A DNA stretch of 64,000 nt, from assembly GCA_035578175.1 (NCBI GenBank), contig JAQMRL010000003.1, forward strand, positions 85,690,969-85,754,968. Reading direction: 5' to 3'. Shown here piece by piece: positions 1 through 11,963 of this stretch. Numbering within the stretch: the first letter of the stretch is position 1; each line of letters begins with the position of its first letter. The notes below the pieces were generated by a model that worked only from the letters and a program-made list of their open reading frames with translations, was not told the origin of the DNA and did not search any database. Source of the stretch: Catonia carolina. Its lineage: Eukaryota; Arthropoda; Insecta; Hemiptera; Achilidae. The position numbers and the translations under genes were made by a program.

Positions 1-235
1 ATTCTTTATATTTGTATAAATTTAATAGTATATCATTTATATTCTATGCTTTTTGTTTTATAAAAGTAACCGTATAACGTAATTCTTGTACCCTTTTTTG
101 GATGTTGTAATAGTATTTTTTATCGTAGTTATAAGTATTTATGAAAAATTTTTCAATAAATTTTTTGTATACTCCTATGCGCGGAAAGAACTCTTTGTGA
201 AGAAGAGTTTTCACGTACAGGTATATTTAGTTAAT

Positions 236-309
236 AATATTGTACATATTATTTGTACATATTATTGTACATATTATTTGTACATATTATTTTACATATT
301 ATTGTACAT
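236..309. repeat. Short tandem repeat (TTGTACATATTA)n
   Basis: About five imperfect repeats of a 12-15 base TTGTACATATTA-like unit. It is simple AT-rich sequence directly before a retroposon fragment. Confidence 0.7.
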
Positions 310-310
310 A

Positions 311-1052
311 GGTAGAGGTGTAAAAGACACTCTTCTTCTTCATGTAGCATCTCCATTACGAAGGTGTGCTAGCATCATGGCAATCCTGACCTTGGAAACT
401 GTAGCTCTAAATAGGTCGATGGATGACAAATTAAACCACTCTCGCAGGTTCCGTAGCCAGGAGGTTCTTCTTCTTCCAACCGATCGTTTGCCCATAATCT
501 TTCCCTGGATGACAAGATGAAGGATTTCATATTTTGGACCTCTCAAGACATGGCCGAGGTACACCAGCTTTCTCTTCTTGATTTCGATCATCACTTCCAT
601 TCCCTTCTGCATCCTCCTTAGGACTTCCATGTTTGTGACTCTCTCTGTCCAAGATATTTTGTGCATCCTTCTGTAAACCCACATCTCAAAGGCCTCAAGT
701 CTTCGTTCACATTGCCTATTGGTAGTCCAGGCCTCTGCACCATAGTACAGCACCGGAAAGATGTAACACCTCAGCACACGAATTCTCAAGTCCAAAAAGA
801 CACTAATCAGAGTTATCTCCTCTGAAAGTAATGAATTTCATTATACAGCCAGACCCTGTGGTGAATGAAGTAAAGGTGTCATTTGCAGAGTGGAAAATAT
901 GTGCTTTTCAGAGGGCCCGGCATGCTGATAAGCGTACTTTTCCACTCAGTGAGGAAGGCAATTGTAAACCACCTCACTCCTCATTTTTACTTAGTAAAAC
1001 CTCTACAGGTTCAAACCAGCCTACAGGCTGATGACCTAAACAACAAACAACA
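311..1052 (+). mobile_element. (CAA)n-tailed retroposon, copy 1, interrupted
   Basis: Member of the most common dispersed family in this window. The full-length form is about 370-430 bp, starts near GCCCATAACAGACAGG and ends in a small hairpin (CAGCC..GGCTG) followed by TGATGACCTAA and a (CAA)n tail. The 5' fragment is at 311-331 and the body at 805-1052. They are separated by an RTE LINE insertion and by a duplicated 10 bp target (AAAAGACACT at 322-331 and 795-804). No transcription boxes are obvious in the head, so it may be a SINE or a non-autonomous LINE derivative. Confidence 0.8.
332..794 (-). pseudogene. 5'-truncated RTE-type LINE, C-terminus of reverse transcriptase ORF
   Basis: The minus strand encodes about 150 residues of the post-RT C-terminal region of an RTE-type ORF2. 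Hallmarks are VLYYGAEAWT, LEAFEMWVYRRM, KISWTERVTN, KLVYLGHVLRG and GKRSVGRRRTSWLRNLREWF. The reading frame is open up to the truncation point and has no true ATG. The 3' end lies to the left and shows GAA repeats, as RTE elements often do. The insert sits in a retroposon with a perfect 10 bp target duplication. It lacks endonuclease and the catalytic RT motifs, so it is a dead fragment. Confidence 0.85.
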
Positions 1053-1199
1053 ATATTGTACATAGCTTAGTATAGTAATGAATTGTAAATGTATTGTATA
1101 TTTTACTAAATAAATAAATAAAAGAGAAAAAAGGAAGAAAAAATGGGTGAAAAGATGTATCACGCTAAGGTAATGTTATCTAGCTGAAGAAGAACCACT

Positions 1200-1385
1200 G
1201 GCTTGTTGTGAAGTTATGCCTAACGGTGATCCCGCAGCAAGTCGTTATGGGACAGAAAGGAGCCGAGAGGTATTGTCGGATAGTTGCTTTTGGCAGAGCT
1301 ACGCATACCCCAGGTGACGGTTCACCTACCTGGCTACGGGTAAATTCGGTTTCCTCTAGTAAAAAACTAACAATAATAATAATAA
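1200..1385 (+). mobile_element. Unclassified short retroposon with (AAT)n tail
   Basis: A GC-richer segment of about 180 bp ends in an (AAT)n run immediately before the next retroposon copy. The context and simple-repeat tail suggest a SINE-like insertion, but no A or B box is clear. Confidence 0.35.
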
Positions 1386-1797
1386 GCCCATAACAGACAG
1401 GTGGAGTGTTAAATTATTTACACTCAATCTGTTCGTTGCAGGGCTAAAATAAATACTTCTGTTTCTTATCACATAGTCAGCCAGCTTTAAGACTCAAGCA
1501 TTTAAGAACAGAAGAGGTAGCGGTGTAAAAGATACTTGTCAGAGTTATCTCCTCTGACAGTAATGAATTTCATCATTATACAGCCAGGCCCTATGGTGAA
1601 TGAAATAAAGGTGTCATTTGCAGGGTGGAAAGTAGATGCTTTTTGAGGGCCTGGCTTGCTGATAAGCATACTTTTCCATACGCTGAGGAAGGTAATCGTA
1701 AATCACCTCACACCTCGTTTTACCTAGTAAAAGCTCTAGAAGTTCAAACGAGCCTTTCGGCTGATGACCTAAACAATAAAAATAATAATAATACTTA
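1386..1797 (+). mobile_element. (CAA)n-tailed retroposon, copy 2
   Basis: Near full-length copy, from GCCCATAACAGACAGG to the 3' hairpin with TGATGACCTAA. Its tail has become AAT-rich (1776-1797). It is flanked by AAT repeats, so the target duplication is ambiguous. Confidence 0.8.
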
Positions 1798-1799
1798 TT

Positions 1800-3380
1800 C
1801 CAATAAAATGTTATAATCGTACTGATAATTTAGTTTTTCTTTTCTTATTATGTAAAAATATAAAAATTATAAGTTTTAATAGTATATACAACTTATTACC
1901 CTATACACGTTAGACCTATGCGGGAATTGGGGGGAAATTAGTTATACAGCACAAGATTTATTATGTATTATTGTAGATAAATAAATAAAATGAAAATATA
2001 AAATAAACACATTATCTTGATGGAGCATTTTTAGCGTGATCGGCTACAAGTTCAAACATTTTTAGTTCGATTCCTAGTACCTAATGTTTATATAAAATGA
2101 AAAAAATTCTTATGAAAATTCATCATAGCCATCGATTTAACTTAAAAAATCAAGCGACTTTACGAGAATTTAATCTCATTAAATAATCGTAAATGATGAT
2201 ACAAAAAGAAAGGAAATAGGGGGATATATTGGTGATGGAAGTAGAAATGCAATAAAGGATAGAAAAAGTGAAAATTTGGTGGCCAAACACGGTCAAGGGG
2301 GTGGGACCCCAAGTTAGAAAAATATAAAGAATAAGTGTATAATTAATTAATTAATTAGGCACATTTAGTTTTTAGACACATAAATTAAATTCAATTTTAC
2401 TTTACTTTATAATATCAAGTTAATAATTTACATATTGTGAAAAATGTAAATATAAAAAAATACAATTTCTTGTTTTTATTGATTTTCCATAATTAGTTTT
2501 TCTTTATAAGATATAATTTTGATGAATGACAATATTCTATATGGATATTCTATTACATTAGCTCTTTCAGTTATTTCAAAAACGATCATATTGTGTACCT
2601 AAGATTATGAAGCAATGTTTACAAAATAAACAGACAGCAATTTACGACATGGAGCAAAATTAAACTTAAATTAAAACGTAAAGTACGAGCAAAATAAAAA
2701 TAAAATAAAGAACTTTGAAGGGAAATTTAATTTATTATATGAACTAGATCAGGGCTGCCATCCTAACCAGTGTGATAGCATATTTTATGTACCTGAAGCA
2801 CAAAAGTACTCTTTATTTTAATGAAATTTTACGGTGTGAAATAACTAACTTAAAAAATATATACTAACGTCGCATCTTTTATATGAAGTTGTGGTCATGT
2901 AGCAACGGTTGTTGAGAATTTTTTAATGTGTATTTTCAACTGTAGGCCTATTATTAAAGCTCTCTGTCACCTTATACTTGTTTGAATTAATTTCATTAAA
3001 TTTTGTTTTCCTTCAATGAAAGTAAGGTACTCTTCCATTATGTGGACGCCACTCCGATTTTCGCTCATTTTTTCACTTTTACGCTATACAAATGAACGGA
3101 ACGAATAGATTATAAATTGTTTGGTTATTTTACGAACGAAAACCGTAGTAATGTATTTGCTGTTGTTAAAAACCGACTAATTATCGAACATAATAAAGGC
3201 GTCCGCATAATGGATTTGATGCCCTTCCATTATATGGACGCCATTCAGATTTCCACTGATTTTACTTCCACTTTCATAAGAGAAAGTAAAAGTACAAGTT
3301 ATAATATTATTAAAATTAAATAATTATTAACTTAACTATTTATTTAATTATTATAACTGCAGTAAAAGGAAGAGAATAGA
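1800..3380. other. AT-rich intergenic stretch
   Basis: No gene seen. At 2035-2095 there is a weak tRNA-like string with a B-box-like AGTTCGATTCC, too degraded to call. A diverged direct repeat (CTTCCATTAT.TGGACGCCA) occurs near 3034 and 3222, about 188 bp apart. The short open frame at 3117-3323 is low-complexity and has no support as a gene. Confidence 0.6.
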
Positions 3381-3384
3381 AGCT

Positions 3385-3735
3385 TTTAAAATATGGTGTC
3401 ATAGTAAATGTTAAAGATTAGGTGTGTGGACAAATAAGTAAAGGTTTTTAAAGGTTCTTAAACGAATTAATGAGCAAGAGTATATGAAAACATCTTATCA
3501 GAAGAAGAGATAGGCTAGTGGGACATATCTTAAGACATCCAGATATTGGTCTATAAATAATGGAGGGTAATTGAGGGAGTGAATCGTAAGGTAAGGCAAA
3601 GATTAGATTATTTAAAGCAAATTACAAAAGATGTAAGGTATGTTACAGTATGTAAATATAAAACAACTTGCGGAAGGTACAACACCTTGGAGAACTACAT
3701 CAAACCACTCGAGAGACTGATGACAAAAAACTGCA
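3385..3735 (+). mobile_element. Degenerate LINE 3' end with hairpin tail
   Basis: A relic of the same LINE family as 39245-39755. The decayed coding text (RRDRLVGHILRHP-like at about 3502-3540) is followed by a 3' UTR that ends in ACTACATCAAACCA, a short GAGAGACTGATGAC hairpin half and an A-rich tail. Several frame breaks are present. The family is RTE-like, judged from the C-terminal motif. Confidence 0.6.
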
Positions 3736-3739
3736 GTAA

Positions 3740-5180
3740 AATCTAGCTCAATCGAAACAAATGGTGGACCTGAATTCGGATGTACAAAATTCCGGTTAGG
3801 GTTTGGTAATAGTAAAAATGATTATATACAATAATTTTTACTACTGTTTATTAGTATGTGTAAACAAAAATACAGAAATTTCAAGAGAAAAAAATGCAAT
3901 ATTGCACAGTAATTTAATATTTAGGCTGTGTCTTTTTTTAGTATTTACAATCTTTTTAAAAAGAGTTTAACATTTTTGAGGAAACCGTTCTTTGCGGCAA
4001 CATCTCACCATAATTTTATTAGAAGCTCTTCCTGGATGTGAAGAACGAGTAAACAAATTCCCAGAATAGTGAAACTTTTTATTCGTAATTTATTTTATTG
4101 GATATTGTTTTGTACTTTAACAACGCTACGAAGTCGAATGTTGTACTTTGCGTATACGTAATATTTAGATCGAGCAATCACCAAATTAAAAAAGAAGTCT
4201 CTCGTATCCTTTTCGGTTAAGGCGGGGTTCAGACAATCGGGGCTTTACTGTTATATTAATTAATCGCTCTCCTGGTGACCCAAATTTCAAGTTAAAAACG
4301 TTTTAATTGTTACTTTATATGTTGTATGAAATTTTTCAAATGGTTACAACAGAGATTCTGAACTCCACTCTATACCGGGGGTAATTTACCCCCCGATAAA
4401 TTAATGATAGAACTGTTATTCTAATTATTGCACTATTCAGTAATTTACAAGGACATCAATGTTAATTAATTTATTAGTTACCGGTAATGCTTGTAATGAA
4501 TAGTTAAATCTGCTGACTTCACAGGATCGATCGAGACAATACCAAACTTCAGTACTTGATACTGAAACTATCAAGTATTTTGTGTAAGTACCGTTAAGTA
4601 CTCGTACCAACTTGTACTAGGTACAGATAAAGTCTGTTCCAATCCAATATCAATAATATCACTAACATTTTTTTTAAATATTATTTATATTTATTTGTGT
4701 CTGTATACAATTAATTACATTTACAAATGTGCTGAAGGTGACAATGATACAAATGATAACATTAATGAGATGAGGAACCAGATCACCCATTGACGGAGTT
4801 TCTTGGTTTTTATTTTACAAATGGAATTCTGAATCAGTCTATATTAGTTATATTACAGTTATCTGAATTGATTTTTTTATTAGGGTGACAACAAATATAT
4901 GTTCTAACTTCTCTTTAGCCTTCTGGGAGGGTTGTCCGGTCAAGTAACTAATAAATAACAATAATAATAATAAGTAACTAATAAATAAGTAAGCTAATCG
5001 TCTTAATTAGTTAGTTTTTATATCTAGCTATTGTTCTTTGAAAATGTTGATAGGATTGTTTTATTGTGTCGAATACGTAAGGGACGTTTAGGTCATTTTG
5101 AAAAGTTTTTTTTCTTACATACCGAGGGGAGTTCGCAATAACTCGCAGTACACTGCATTGACAGGACTGTAATCGACTAA
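3740..5180. other. AT-rich intergenic stretch
   Basis: No gene or element recognised. A small AAT/TAAC simple-repeat patch lies at 4945-4992. Confidence 0.5.
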
Positions 5181-5184
5181 CTTT

Positions 5185-5765
5185 TTTTTAATCTCTAATG
5201 TGTGTACGTTGCAATCTGTTCAATTCAGAACAATAAGCAACCCCATGACCCAATGAGATGAGAATGATGTGTATGACGTGTAAATGAGGTATACTCTTGA
5301 ACAGACCCAGGCCGACCATTTCTGAGAGAGTATGGTTAATTAAACCCCAACCATCAAAGTACACCGGTAACCTCTGTCTAGTATTTAACTCCGTATAAAA
5401 GTTTTGTTTAGCTTTTATTTGTTATTGGGAACTGTACATTTTTGACAACTACCCACTTCGGTCGCTGTATTTTTGAAGTGCATTAGGCATGAGTTTGAAC
5501 AGGGACCCCCAATAAAGTTTGTTCATGGATGGCTGTCAGCTGGTCACCATACAAAGTCGCTAGCCCAACCGGTGTTACTTGAAAAATAATAGCGACTTAC
5601 TACCAGCTGACTGACTGGGCTGGTCCGGAGGCCATCCGTATAAAAGTAACTACCTTTACTACGATTTGAACCAGGAACCTTCGTCTCCAAAAATCACCTA
5701 TTAAACAGCTGATTTTGGCGGCGAATTTACCTCTAGACCAACCCGGTGGGTCGACTAACATTTAA
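5185..5765 (-). mobile_element. tRNA-derived SINE, copy 1, interrupted
   Basis: Minus strand: a tRNA-like head starting near 5765 has an A-box-like TGGTCTAGAGGTAAA and a B box GGTTCAAATCG (5667-5677). A family-specific body and an A-rich 3' end near 5185 follow. The body is split by a 232 bp insertion (5403-5634). Related copies are at 6465-6806, 25950-26268, 38935-39112, 43825-44108 and 61713-61935. Confidence 0.8.
5403..5634 (-). mobile_element. Second SINE-like insertion inside the tRNA-SINE
   Basis: A 232 bp insert flanked by a perfect 13 bp target duplication (TCCGTATAAAAGT at 5390-5402 and 5635-5647). The minus strand contains a B-box-like GTTCAAACTC. The length, duplication and box suggest a different tRNA-related SINE family. 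This is the only copy I noticed. Confidence 0.6.
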
Positions 5766-6464
5766 ATTTTAAAAAAGACTTTCGACCTCATAGGGCGTGC
5801 GTTATTAAAAATGTTTAACAGATGATGCAATTAATTAATTTTTCTTGGAAAGTAACATTTTTGGTAATTTACAAATGCAAGGAAGGAATTACGAATTGGA
5901 TTCATTGAATTAACATAATAGATTATAAAACTCTTCCTACACAGAATTCAAAACACTTTCAACTTGAAGTAACGAACTTATTCATAAAACCGAATATACA
6001 GTATTTTAGTTATAGAAATATCAGAGAGGAATTAAATAATTTCCATTAACTATTGAAGCTTTATGATACATTCTAACAAATTTAAATTTGAGGTTGTTTT
6101 CTGAAATTACACATATATAAGTAAAACTCGTCCTACCGTACGTTGTAAAACAATATATTCAATTAATTTTGTGGTATGTGTTTAAAGGTAATGAAAACGT
6201 AGAGCTCGTTATTATAGATCAGATAATAATCATTCTAAAATTACCCTTCCGGTTAAATGGTGCTTCATAATCAACTGCATGAGTATTTCAACAGTATTAT
6301 AATTGTTTCCAGTGTATTCATAAAGCTGAAGAGTATTGTATTTTAAATAAAATAATATGCAATTTTCAATATTGCAAGATCACCGTGGTGATATTCTCTA
6401 AAATATATTTTAGTCATCTGTTCAATTAACAGTATAAGCAATCCCGTGTTTGTTTTTGTTTTCG

Positions 6465-6806
6465 TTGATATTTTTTTTGTTTTGTAAATCCCTAATGTGT
6501 GTACATTGCAATCTGTTCAATTTAAGAACAATAAGCAACCCCATGATCCAATGAGATGAGGATGATGTGTATGACGACTAAATAAGGTGTAGTCTTGTAC
6601 AGACCCAGGCCAACCATTCCTGAGAGAGTATGGTTAATTGAACCCCAACCATCAAAGTACACCGGTAACTACTGTCTTACATTCAAATCCGTATAAAAGT
6701 AACTACCTTTACAAGGATTTGAACTAGGAACCTTCGTTACCGAAAATCAGCTGATAAACAGCTGATTTTGGCGACGTTTTCACCTCTGGATCAACCCGGT
6801 GAGTCA
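6465..6806 (-). mobile_element. tRNA-derived SINE, copy 2, full length
   Basis: Uninterrupted minus-strand copy with a tRNA-like head at about 6720-6806, a B box GTTCAAATCC and an A-rich 3' end near 6465. It serves as the intact reference for the split copy at 5185-5765. Confidence 0.85.
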
Positions 6807-6809
6807 TTC

Positions 6810-8434
6810 GTTGATATTAATCATTTATTTTCGTTAGGTCATTATTATAGGGTTTTCTTTACCACGTAAAATAACTTTAGTGATTTCTGGAAACTTTTCG
6901 CAGGTACACTCTCGTTCAGCGTTCGTTCACTGTAGATGTTTCTCCTTTCTTCTGTACATCCTGTGTTCTGTACCACTCTTCGTAGAAATTGTTAAAGTTA
7001 GGAATCATTAGTCGGTATAATATATTGTTACACTTTAGTCTAGATTCGTTCGGGATCTGAGTATAATAAATAATAAATTGACTTCCTTAACTGTGTTTGT
7101 TTTTTTCCGGTTTATTCAAGTTTTTCCATGTCCTTTATGACTTCTTTATACTACTTATCAGAAATCTTAGGTTAATTTTTTTAGTGTTTTAATTTTTTTA
7201 ATATAAAGTTTATACTGTTAATTACGCAATCATAGTATCACTTCGAAGTTAAACACTTAATCTATAAACACATTAAAACACACACTTTCTAGCTGCACTT
7301 ATAAATATGAGGTGTGAAATGGAGCTTTCTCATGTTATATTTTTATCATATCAATCAGAAAATTTTAATTGTTAAGTGAAACAAATAAAAAAATACAGAA
7401 TATTATATAGTAAACGATATTAAGTATGTCATGTGTATTATATTACGTAAGGAATTTTTATGTAGGTAACCCTGCATACGAAACAAAATAAATTTCCATT
7501 TTTTATAAAATTTATTACGTGCAAAATTGTTGGACAAAAACGTATAGCCATAAATATAAAACTATGTAAACATTACATCTTTTAAAAATGAAATCGGTAA
7601 AATTAATTGAATAGAAACGATGATTTTTAAATGCATGAATGAAAATAAAAAGGGGGAAATTTTAGGATTGAATTCTCCCTGTTTACATAGAACATCACTG
7701 TTTGAATAGTCGAACCGAAACGATTGAATGTGAGGAATGCGAGGAAGAGGAGGAAAAGAAGAAGAAGTAATGAGCGCGAGGAAGAAGGAAGAACAGTGAG
7801 TTCCTAGTTACGCTCTCTCTTTAACTGGACAAATTCAGCTCTTAAACCATCCGAACGACCCCTAAAATCCCATTCCACATCGAAAACGGGCAAGAGGAAA
7901 AGGGATCGAGACTAAATCCCTTTTCATCCTTCGAATGACCTCCAATTAAAATTATCAACTCTCCTCTGCACGCTTGAATCTCTTTGTTTTATTTTGTCTC
8001 CGGCTCTTCTTCTCCTTCCCCTAATCAAAAATATATTTTTTATAAAAATCATCCACTATACAATATTAAAGATCAATCCCTACCATTTAAAATAATCTCA
8101 CTTTCATTTTTGAAAGAAAAGTGAAAAATCAACTTACCGTAATAATGACTCCAATATTGAATGGATTTATGATTTTAAATACTTTTAAGTGACTATTAAA
8201 ATATAATATTATTATGTTAAAGTAACGCTAAAATAAACTTGGAACCTAATTAGGAAAATTGTTTGGAAAATGTAGAAATAATGAAGGGAAACTCTTAAAT
8301 TTCCTATTACGTGCCTAGTCAAGTGAACTTTTTATAAACTTTCCTTAACTTTCTAAAAGATATAATAAAATTAGAAAAGATTTTCTTTTAGAATATAAGC
8401 ATCGATGTAAATAGAAAAGTTATACTTCAATAAA

Positions 8435-8438
<4 letters not shown>
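6810..8438. other. AT-rich intergenic stretch with no recognised feature
   Basis: No gene seen. A purine-rich patch (7735-7800) and a pyrimidine-rich patch (7980-8035) are present. Confidence 0.5.

Positions 8439-8480
<42 letters not shown>
8439..8480. repeat. (GT)n(TA)n microsatellite
   Basis: A short GT run followed by about 19 TA dinucleotides, adjacent to a mariner insertion. Confidence 0.95.
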
Positions 8481-8484
<4 letters not shown>

Positions 8485-8527
8485 TTAAAATACAAAATCT
8501 GGTTCAATGTATTTGAAATGGAGATTA

Positions 8528-9452
8528 CGAGGTGTGGCTATTGAATAACGAGACTGACGTTGTAAAAAAATTTATTTTTATTTTATACATAATCACTTAT
8601 TGTCACCTTCAATATACACTCCTTCTCTATCCCTACAACGCTCCTTGCGAATTTTACATTGTTGGAAACAGTGCTGGAAGTCATCTTCTGTCAGCTCCTT
8701 CAGGACACGTGCCGCTTTCTCGTTTACAGCATCCACAGACTCAAATCTTGTCCCTTTTAATGCAAATTTCGCCTTAGGGAACAGGTAGAAGATAATAACA
8801 AGTGATAAAACGTAGTTTTTTACTTTTTATCCAGAAACGAAGAGTCAGTCCATGCACTGGAAGAGCCGATCTTCACCGAGAGCCAAAAAAGCTCGAATGA
8901 GCAAGTCAAACTTTAAAGCAATGATGATTGTTTTTTTTAAAATCCATACGATTGTGTACCTTCACTGAGTTTCTGAAGGTCGAACAATTAATCAATATTA
9001 CTACTTTGAGGTAAAACTACGTCAAAGAATAAGGAAAATCTTCCCCGATTTCTGGAAGGATAAATCATGGGTTCTCCACAAAGACAATGCGCCAGCTCAT
9101 TCCGCGTTATCTGTCAAGAGGTTCCTAGCCAAGTGCAGCATCTCAGTCTCAGAACATCCAACTTATTCACCAGATCTTACACCATGTGACTTCTACCTAT
9201 TCCCTAAGGTGAAATCTCTATTAAAAGAGATAAGATTTGAGTCTGTAGAAGCTAAAAAAGAGAAAGCGGCAAGTGTCCTGAAGGAGCTGACAGAAGATGA
9301 CTTCCAGCACTGTTTTCAACAATGAAAAATTCGCATGGAGCGTTGTAGGAATAGAGAAGGAGTGTATATTGAAGGTGACAATAAGTGATTATGTATAAAA
9401 TTAAAATTAAATTTTTACAACGTCAGTCTCGTTATTTAATAGCCACACCTCA
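8528..9452 (+). mobile_element. Rearranged mariner element 1 with inverted 3' end at its 5' side
   Basis: A Tc1/mariner element bounded by TA dinucleotides. Its ends read GAGGTGTGGCTATT and the complement. The left 263 bp (8528-8790) is a near-exact inverted copy of the right end (9190-9452), including transposase coding sequence. The 5' half of the gene has therefore been replaced by an inverted 3' end, giving a foldback form of about 925 bp instead of the usual 1.3 kb. Mariner 2 (30460-32110) has the same architecture. Confidence 0.85.
8905..9388 (+). pseudogene. mariner transposase C-terminal half, broken
   Basis: The readable frame contains MMIVFF, WVLHKDNAPAHSA and YSPDLTPCDFYLFPKVKS, the region of the second and third catalytic aspartates of mariner D,D34D transposases. 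The usual first aspartate after VFF appears as lysine. There are in-frame stops near 8965 and at 9323-9325. The text then runs to GVYIEGDNK and the natural stop at 9388. The N-terminal DNA-binding half is absent, so this is non-functional. Confidence 0.85.
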
Positions 9453-9454
9453 TA

Positions 9455-9898
9455 TTTTTCTTCTCAAATACAGAGTTCTACTGAACTGAAAAAATGTTTA
9501 CATGGTTGTAAAAAGGACACTTTTGGGATTCTAAAAAAAAACTCCAAAATTAATATTTGTAAAAACCATGAAGAGATTTTCAAAGTAAGTTAAAAAATTT
9601 AATTGAAATTTGTATGGTGCTACTATTTTGGTGGCGACGATGCAAAATATGATGATAGATACAGTTCTACAAACTGTGTCATTCGATTTCTCACCTGAAA
9701 TACCATGATGCCACTAAGTTTGCCAAATTAAAGCTCTAAATATTGTAGTCTATAGTTAAATCAGTGAAACTCAGTAGAGTTCCTATGTAGTAAGTATAGT
9801 GACGCTGAATAAATTAAACCTCAACGATTCCAAAAATTTACCCGTAAGAGGTGGAAAAGGGTATTAAACCGTTATATCAATATTTTCAGTTTACTCAG
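9455..9898. other. AT-rich stretch between two DNA elements
   Basis: No gene or repeat recognised. Confidence 0.5.
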
Positions 9899-9902
9899 TT
9901 AA

Positions 9903-10600
9903 GGCCCATTCCCACGATGCCAATTTACTAGTGCTAGTAGAATAGCAACTAGTACTAGCGCCGTGGGAACGAACAACTAGCAGCTAGTTTAGTTAAAGCG
10001 CTTGTATTCACTAGCGTGCAAGTGACTTTGATTTTTGTTTTTACTAGCGCTAGTAGGGGAGAAAAGGTCGCGTTATTAACTAGCGCTAGTAAACTAGCTC
10101 GGTGTGAACGTTTGAAAACTTTGCTAGTTATTAATAAGCTTCTATAGTAGAATTAAAACTAAAACAAACCTGAAGCAGTGATGGTAGGGGGAGTGCTCGG
10201 GGCTTTCAGCCTCCAGTGTTGCCCCCATGTGCAGTGTTACCAACACTGGCGCTGCACGCATCATTTGCGTGCCTCCAATCCGTCTCTATTCGCTTTCCTT
10301 TCTCTCGTTATGAGATACATTTTACAATTAAAATTGTTCCAAAAATACACTATAAACTTGTTTGCAATTTAAGAATAATCAGTACACTCTTTATTGCCAA
10401 ATCGGAGCACTACTGAAATATGACAATGCTTTCACGAACGGTTGCCACGAAAATTGCTCAGCGCTGGTTGGCTGAGGACGAGCCGAGCCCCGGACCGGCG
10501 GCTTCGGCTCCCTTCGACCTCGCTAGCTCCAGGTTTGTTTTAATTTTAATTCAACTATAGCACTAGCAGCTAGTAAACTGGCGTCGTGGAAATAGGTCTT
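9903..10600. mobile_element. TIR element with CTAG-rich ends
   Basis: About 700 bp flanked by roughly 40 bp inverted repeats. The left begins AAGGCCCATTCCCACGATGCC, and the right ends in the complement of AAGACCTATTTCCACGACGCC. A second inverted pair is at 10146-10171 and 10531-10556. The left end has about 200 bp of extra subterminal repeats, including the 12 bp palindrome ACTAGCGCTAGT twice. The core (10180-10530) is GC-rich with no credible ORF. The left flank is TTAA and the right is TTTA, so a piggyBac-like origin is possible but unproven. Confidence 0.7.
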
Positions 10601-10603
10601 TAC

Positions 10604-11590
10604 AGACAAGCTAGATTGCTGAAACTTGGTGAAGATGTTACCTGAAGTGCACCTAAAAAACTTGCACCTCAATTATTTCAAAAATTTACCAGTACCATTA
10701 CCTAATATCTTTTGTTTATTAAAGAGAGATGGCACGATGGTTTTAACTCAAAATTTCGATTTATGGTTTTTTCAATAGTTTAGGTCTAGATCTACCAGAA
10801 AATAATTTTTTATGAAAAAATTAAGTTATCAAGTTTACTTAGAAAAATTATCAAGAACGAATATTCTCACGATTTTATTCTGCTCGTTTTAGTGCAAAGA
10901 GAATTTTTGTTTTTAAAATATCTGCATCTCTGTTTTTTGTATTCTCAGCTGATGGTTCAGCTTTCTCAACAACTGTTGATGCGAAATTTACTTGTTGTGT
11001 ACATTTTGTTTTTGGTTTGTGGCTTCTTGTTTCTTCCATTTTCTCGTAAATTTAGACCTTTAACACTAGGTACATTTTTCTTAGAAACCATTAAACCTAC
11101 CAAGCTGAAATTTTTACCAGTTAATTACCTTGTATATCCACATATACCGACATTTTTATTACTTCCTCAGGTGCTCCAAAAATTAGTAATACAGAAAAAA
11201 CGTAGAAAACAATTTGTAAAATTTTTATCTTATTCGTAATTTTTAAAAAATAGTACGGTCCAAAGATTAAATTGAAAAATCTCATTAGCTTGAGAGGAAA
11301 ACCGACATGTGTGGTGTGTAATGTTTAATTTCCTTATCTTTTACCAATCCTATGAAAAATGTACCTAAAAATACCAAATTTAACATTGGTGGGATACAAA
11401 GTACAGTCTCCCCTTAAGTTCCGGACCAGGTAGATGACTGAAATTCGGTGGAGTTATCTAAATATTTATATCAGGTTTTACAAAATCGGAAAATATTATT
11501 TTTGATTTATTTATAACCCTTATTTAAAAATTATTGATTGAAAACTAAACTATACCCGGATGAAGCAGGGAGGGGCAGATAGTATTTTAT
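10604..11590. other. AT-rich intergenic stretch
   Basis: No supported gene. The 115-codon open frame at 10892-11239 is rich in Leu, Phe and Lys from T-rich DNA and has no recognisable motif, so I do not call it. Confidence 0.5.
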
Positions 11591-11963
11591 ATGTTGTTGC
11601 AAAGGTCATCAGCCGAAAGGCTAGTTTGAACCTGTAGAGCTGTGGTTTCCAAACGAAGGTACGCGTACCACTGGTGGTACGTTAACAAGCAGACAAAAAC
11701 CTTATTTACAAAATGAAATATAAAATTCATTTCCCAATTCATTAAACGGTAGTTTTGAAATTAATAAGATAGTGAGAGAACGTATTAAAAAGAGTAAAAT
11801 TTGTACAAGGTAAGAGGAATTGGGTTAACAGTAGATAGGTTAATTTACATTTATTTTTAAATGGTAGTTTTCTGTTCGGAATAGGCAGTCTGCAGTGTAG
11901 CAAGATCGTACACTCCTCCCTCCCGCCACTTTAACTCATCACTGTATACATGAGACCTAATCT

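Noticed and set aside
86..520. 144-codon plus-strand ORF
   Set aside because: It runs through simple repeats and then antisense to the RTE fragment.
831..1065. Small ORFs with MNFIIQPDPVVNEVKVSF-type text repeated across the window
   Set aside because: These are frames of the (CAA)n-tailed retroposon. They are broken differently in each copy, so they are not a protein family.
10892..11239. 115-codon Leu/Phe-rich ORF that could look like a membrane protein
   Set aside because: The hydrophobic content is explained by T-rich DNA, and no other coding signal is present.
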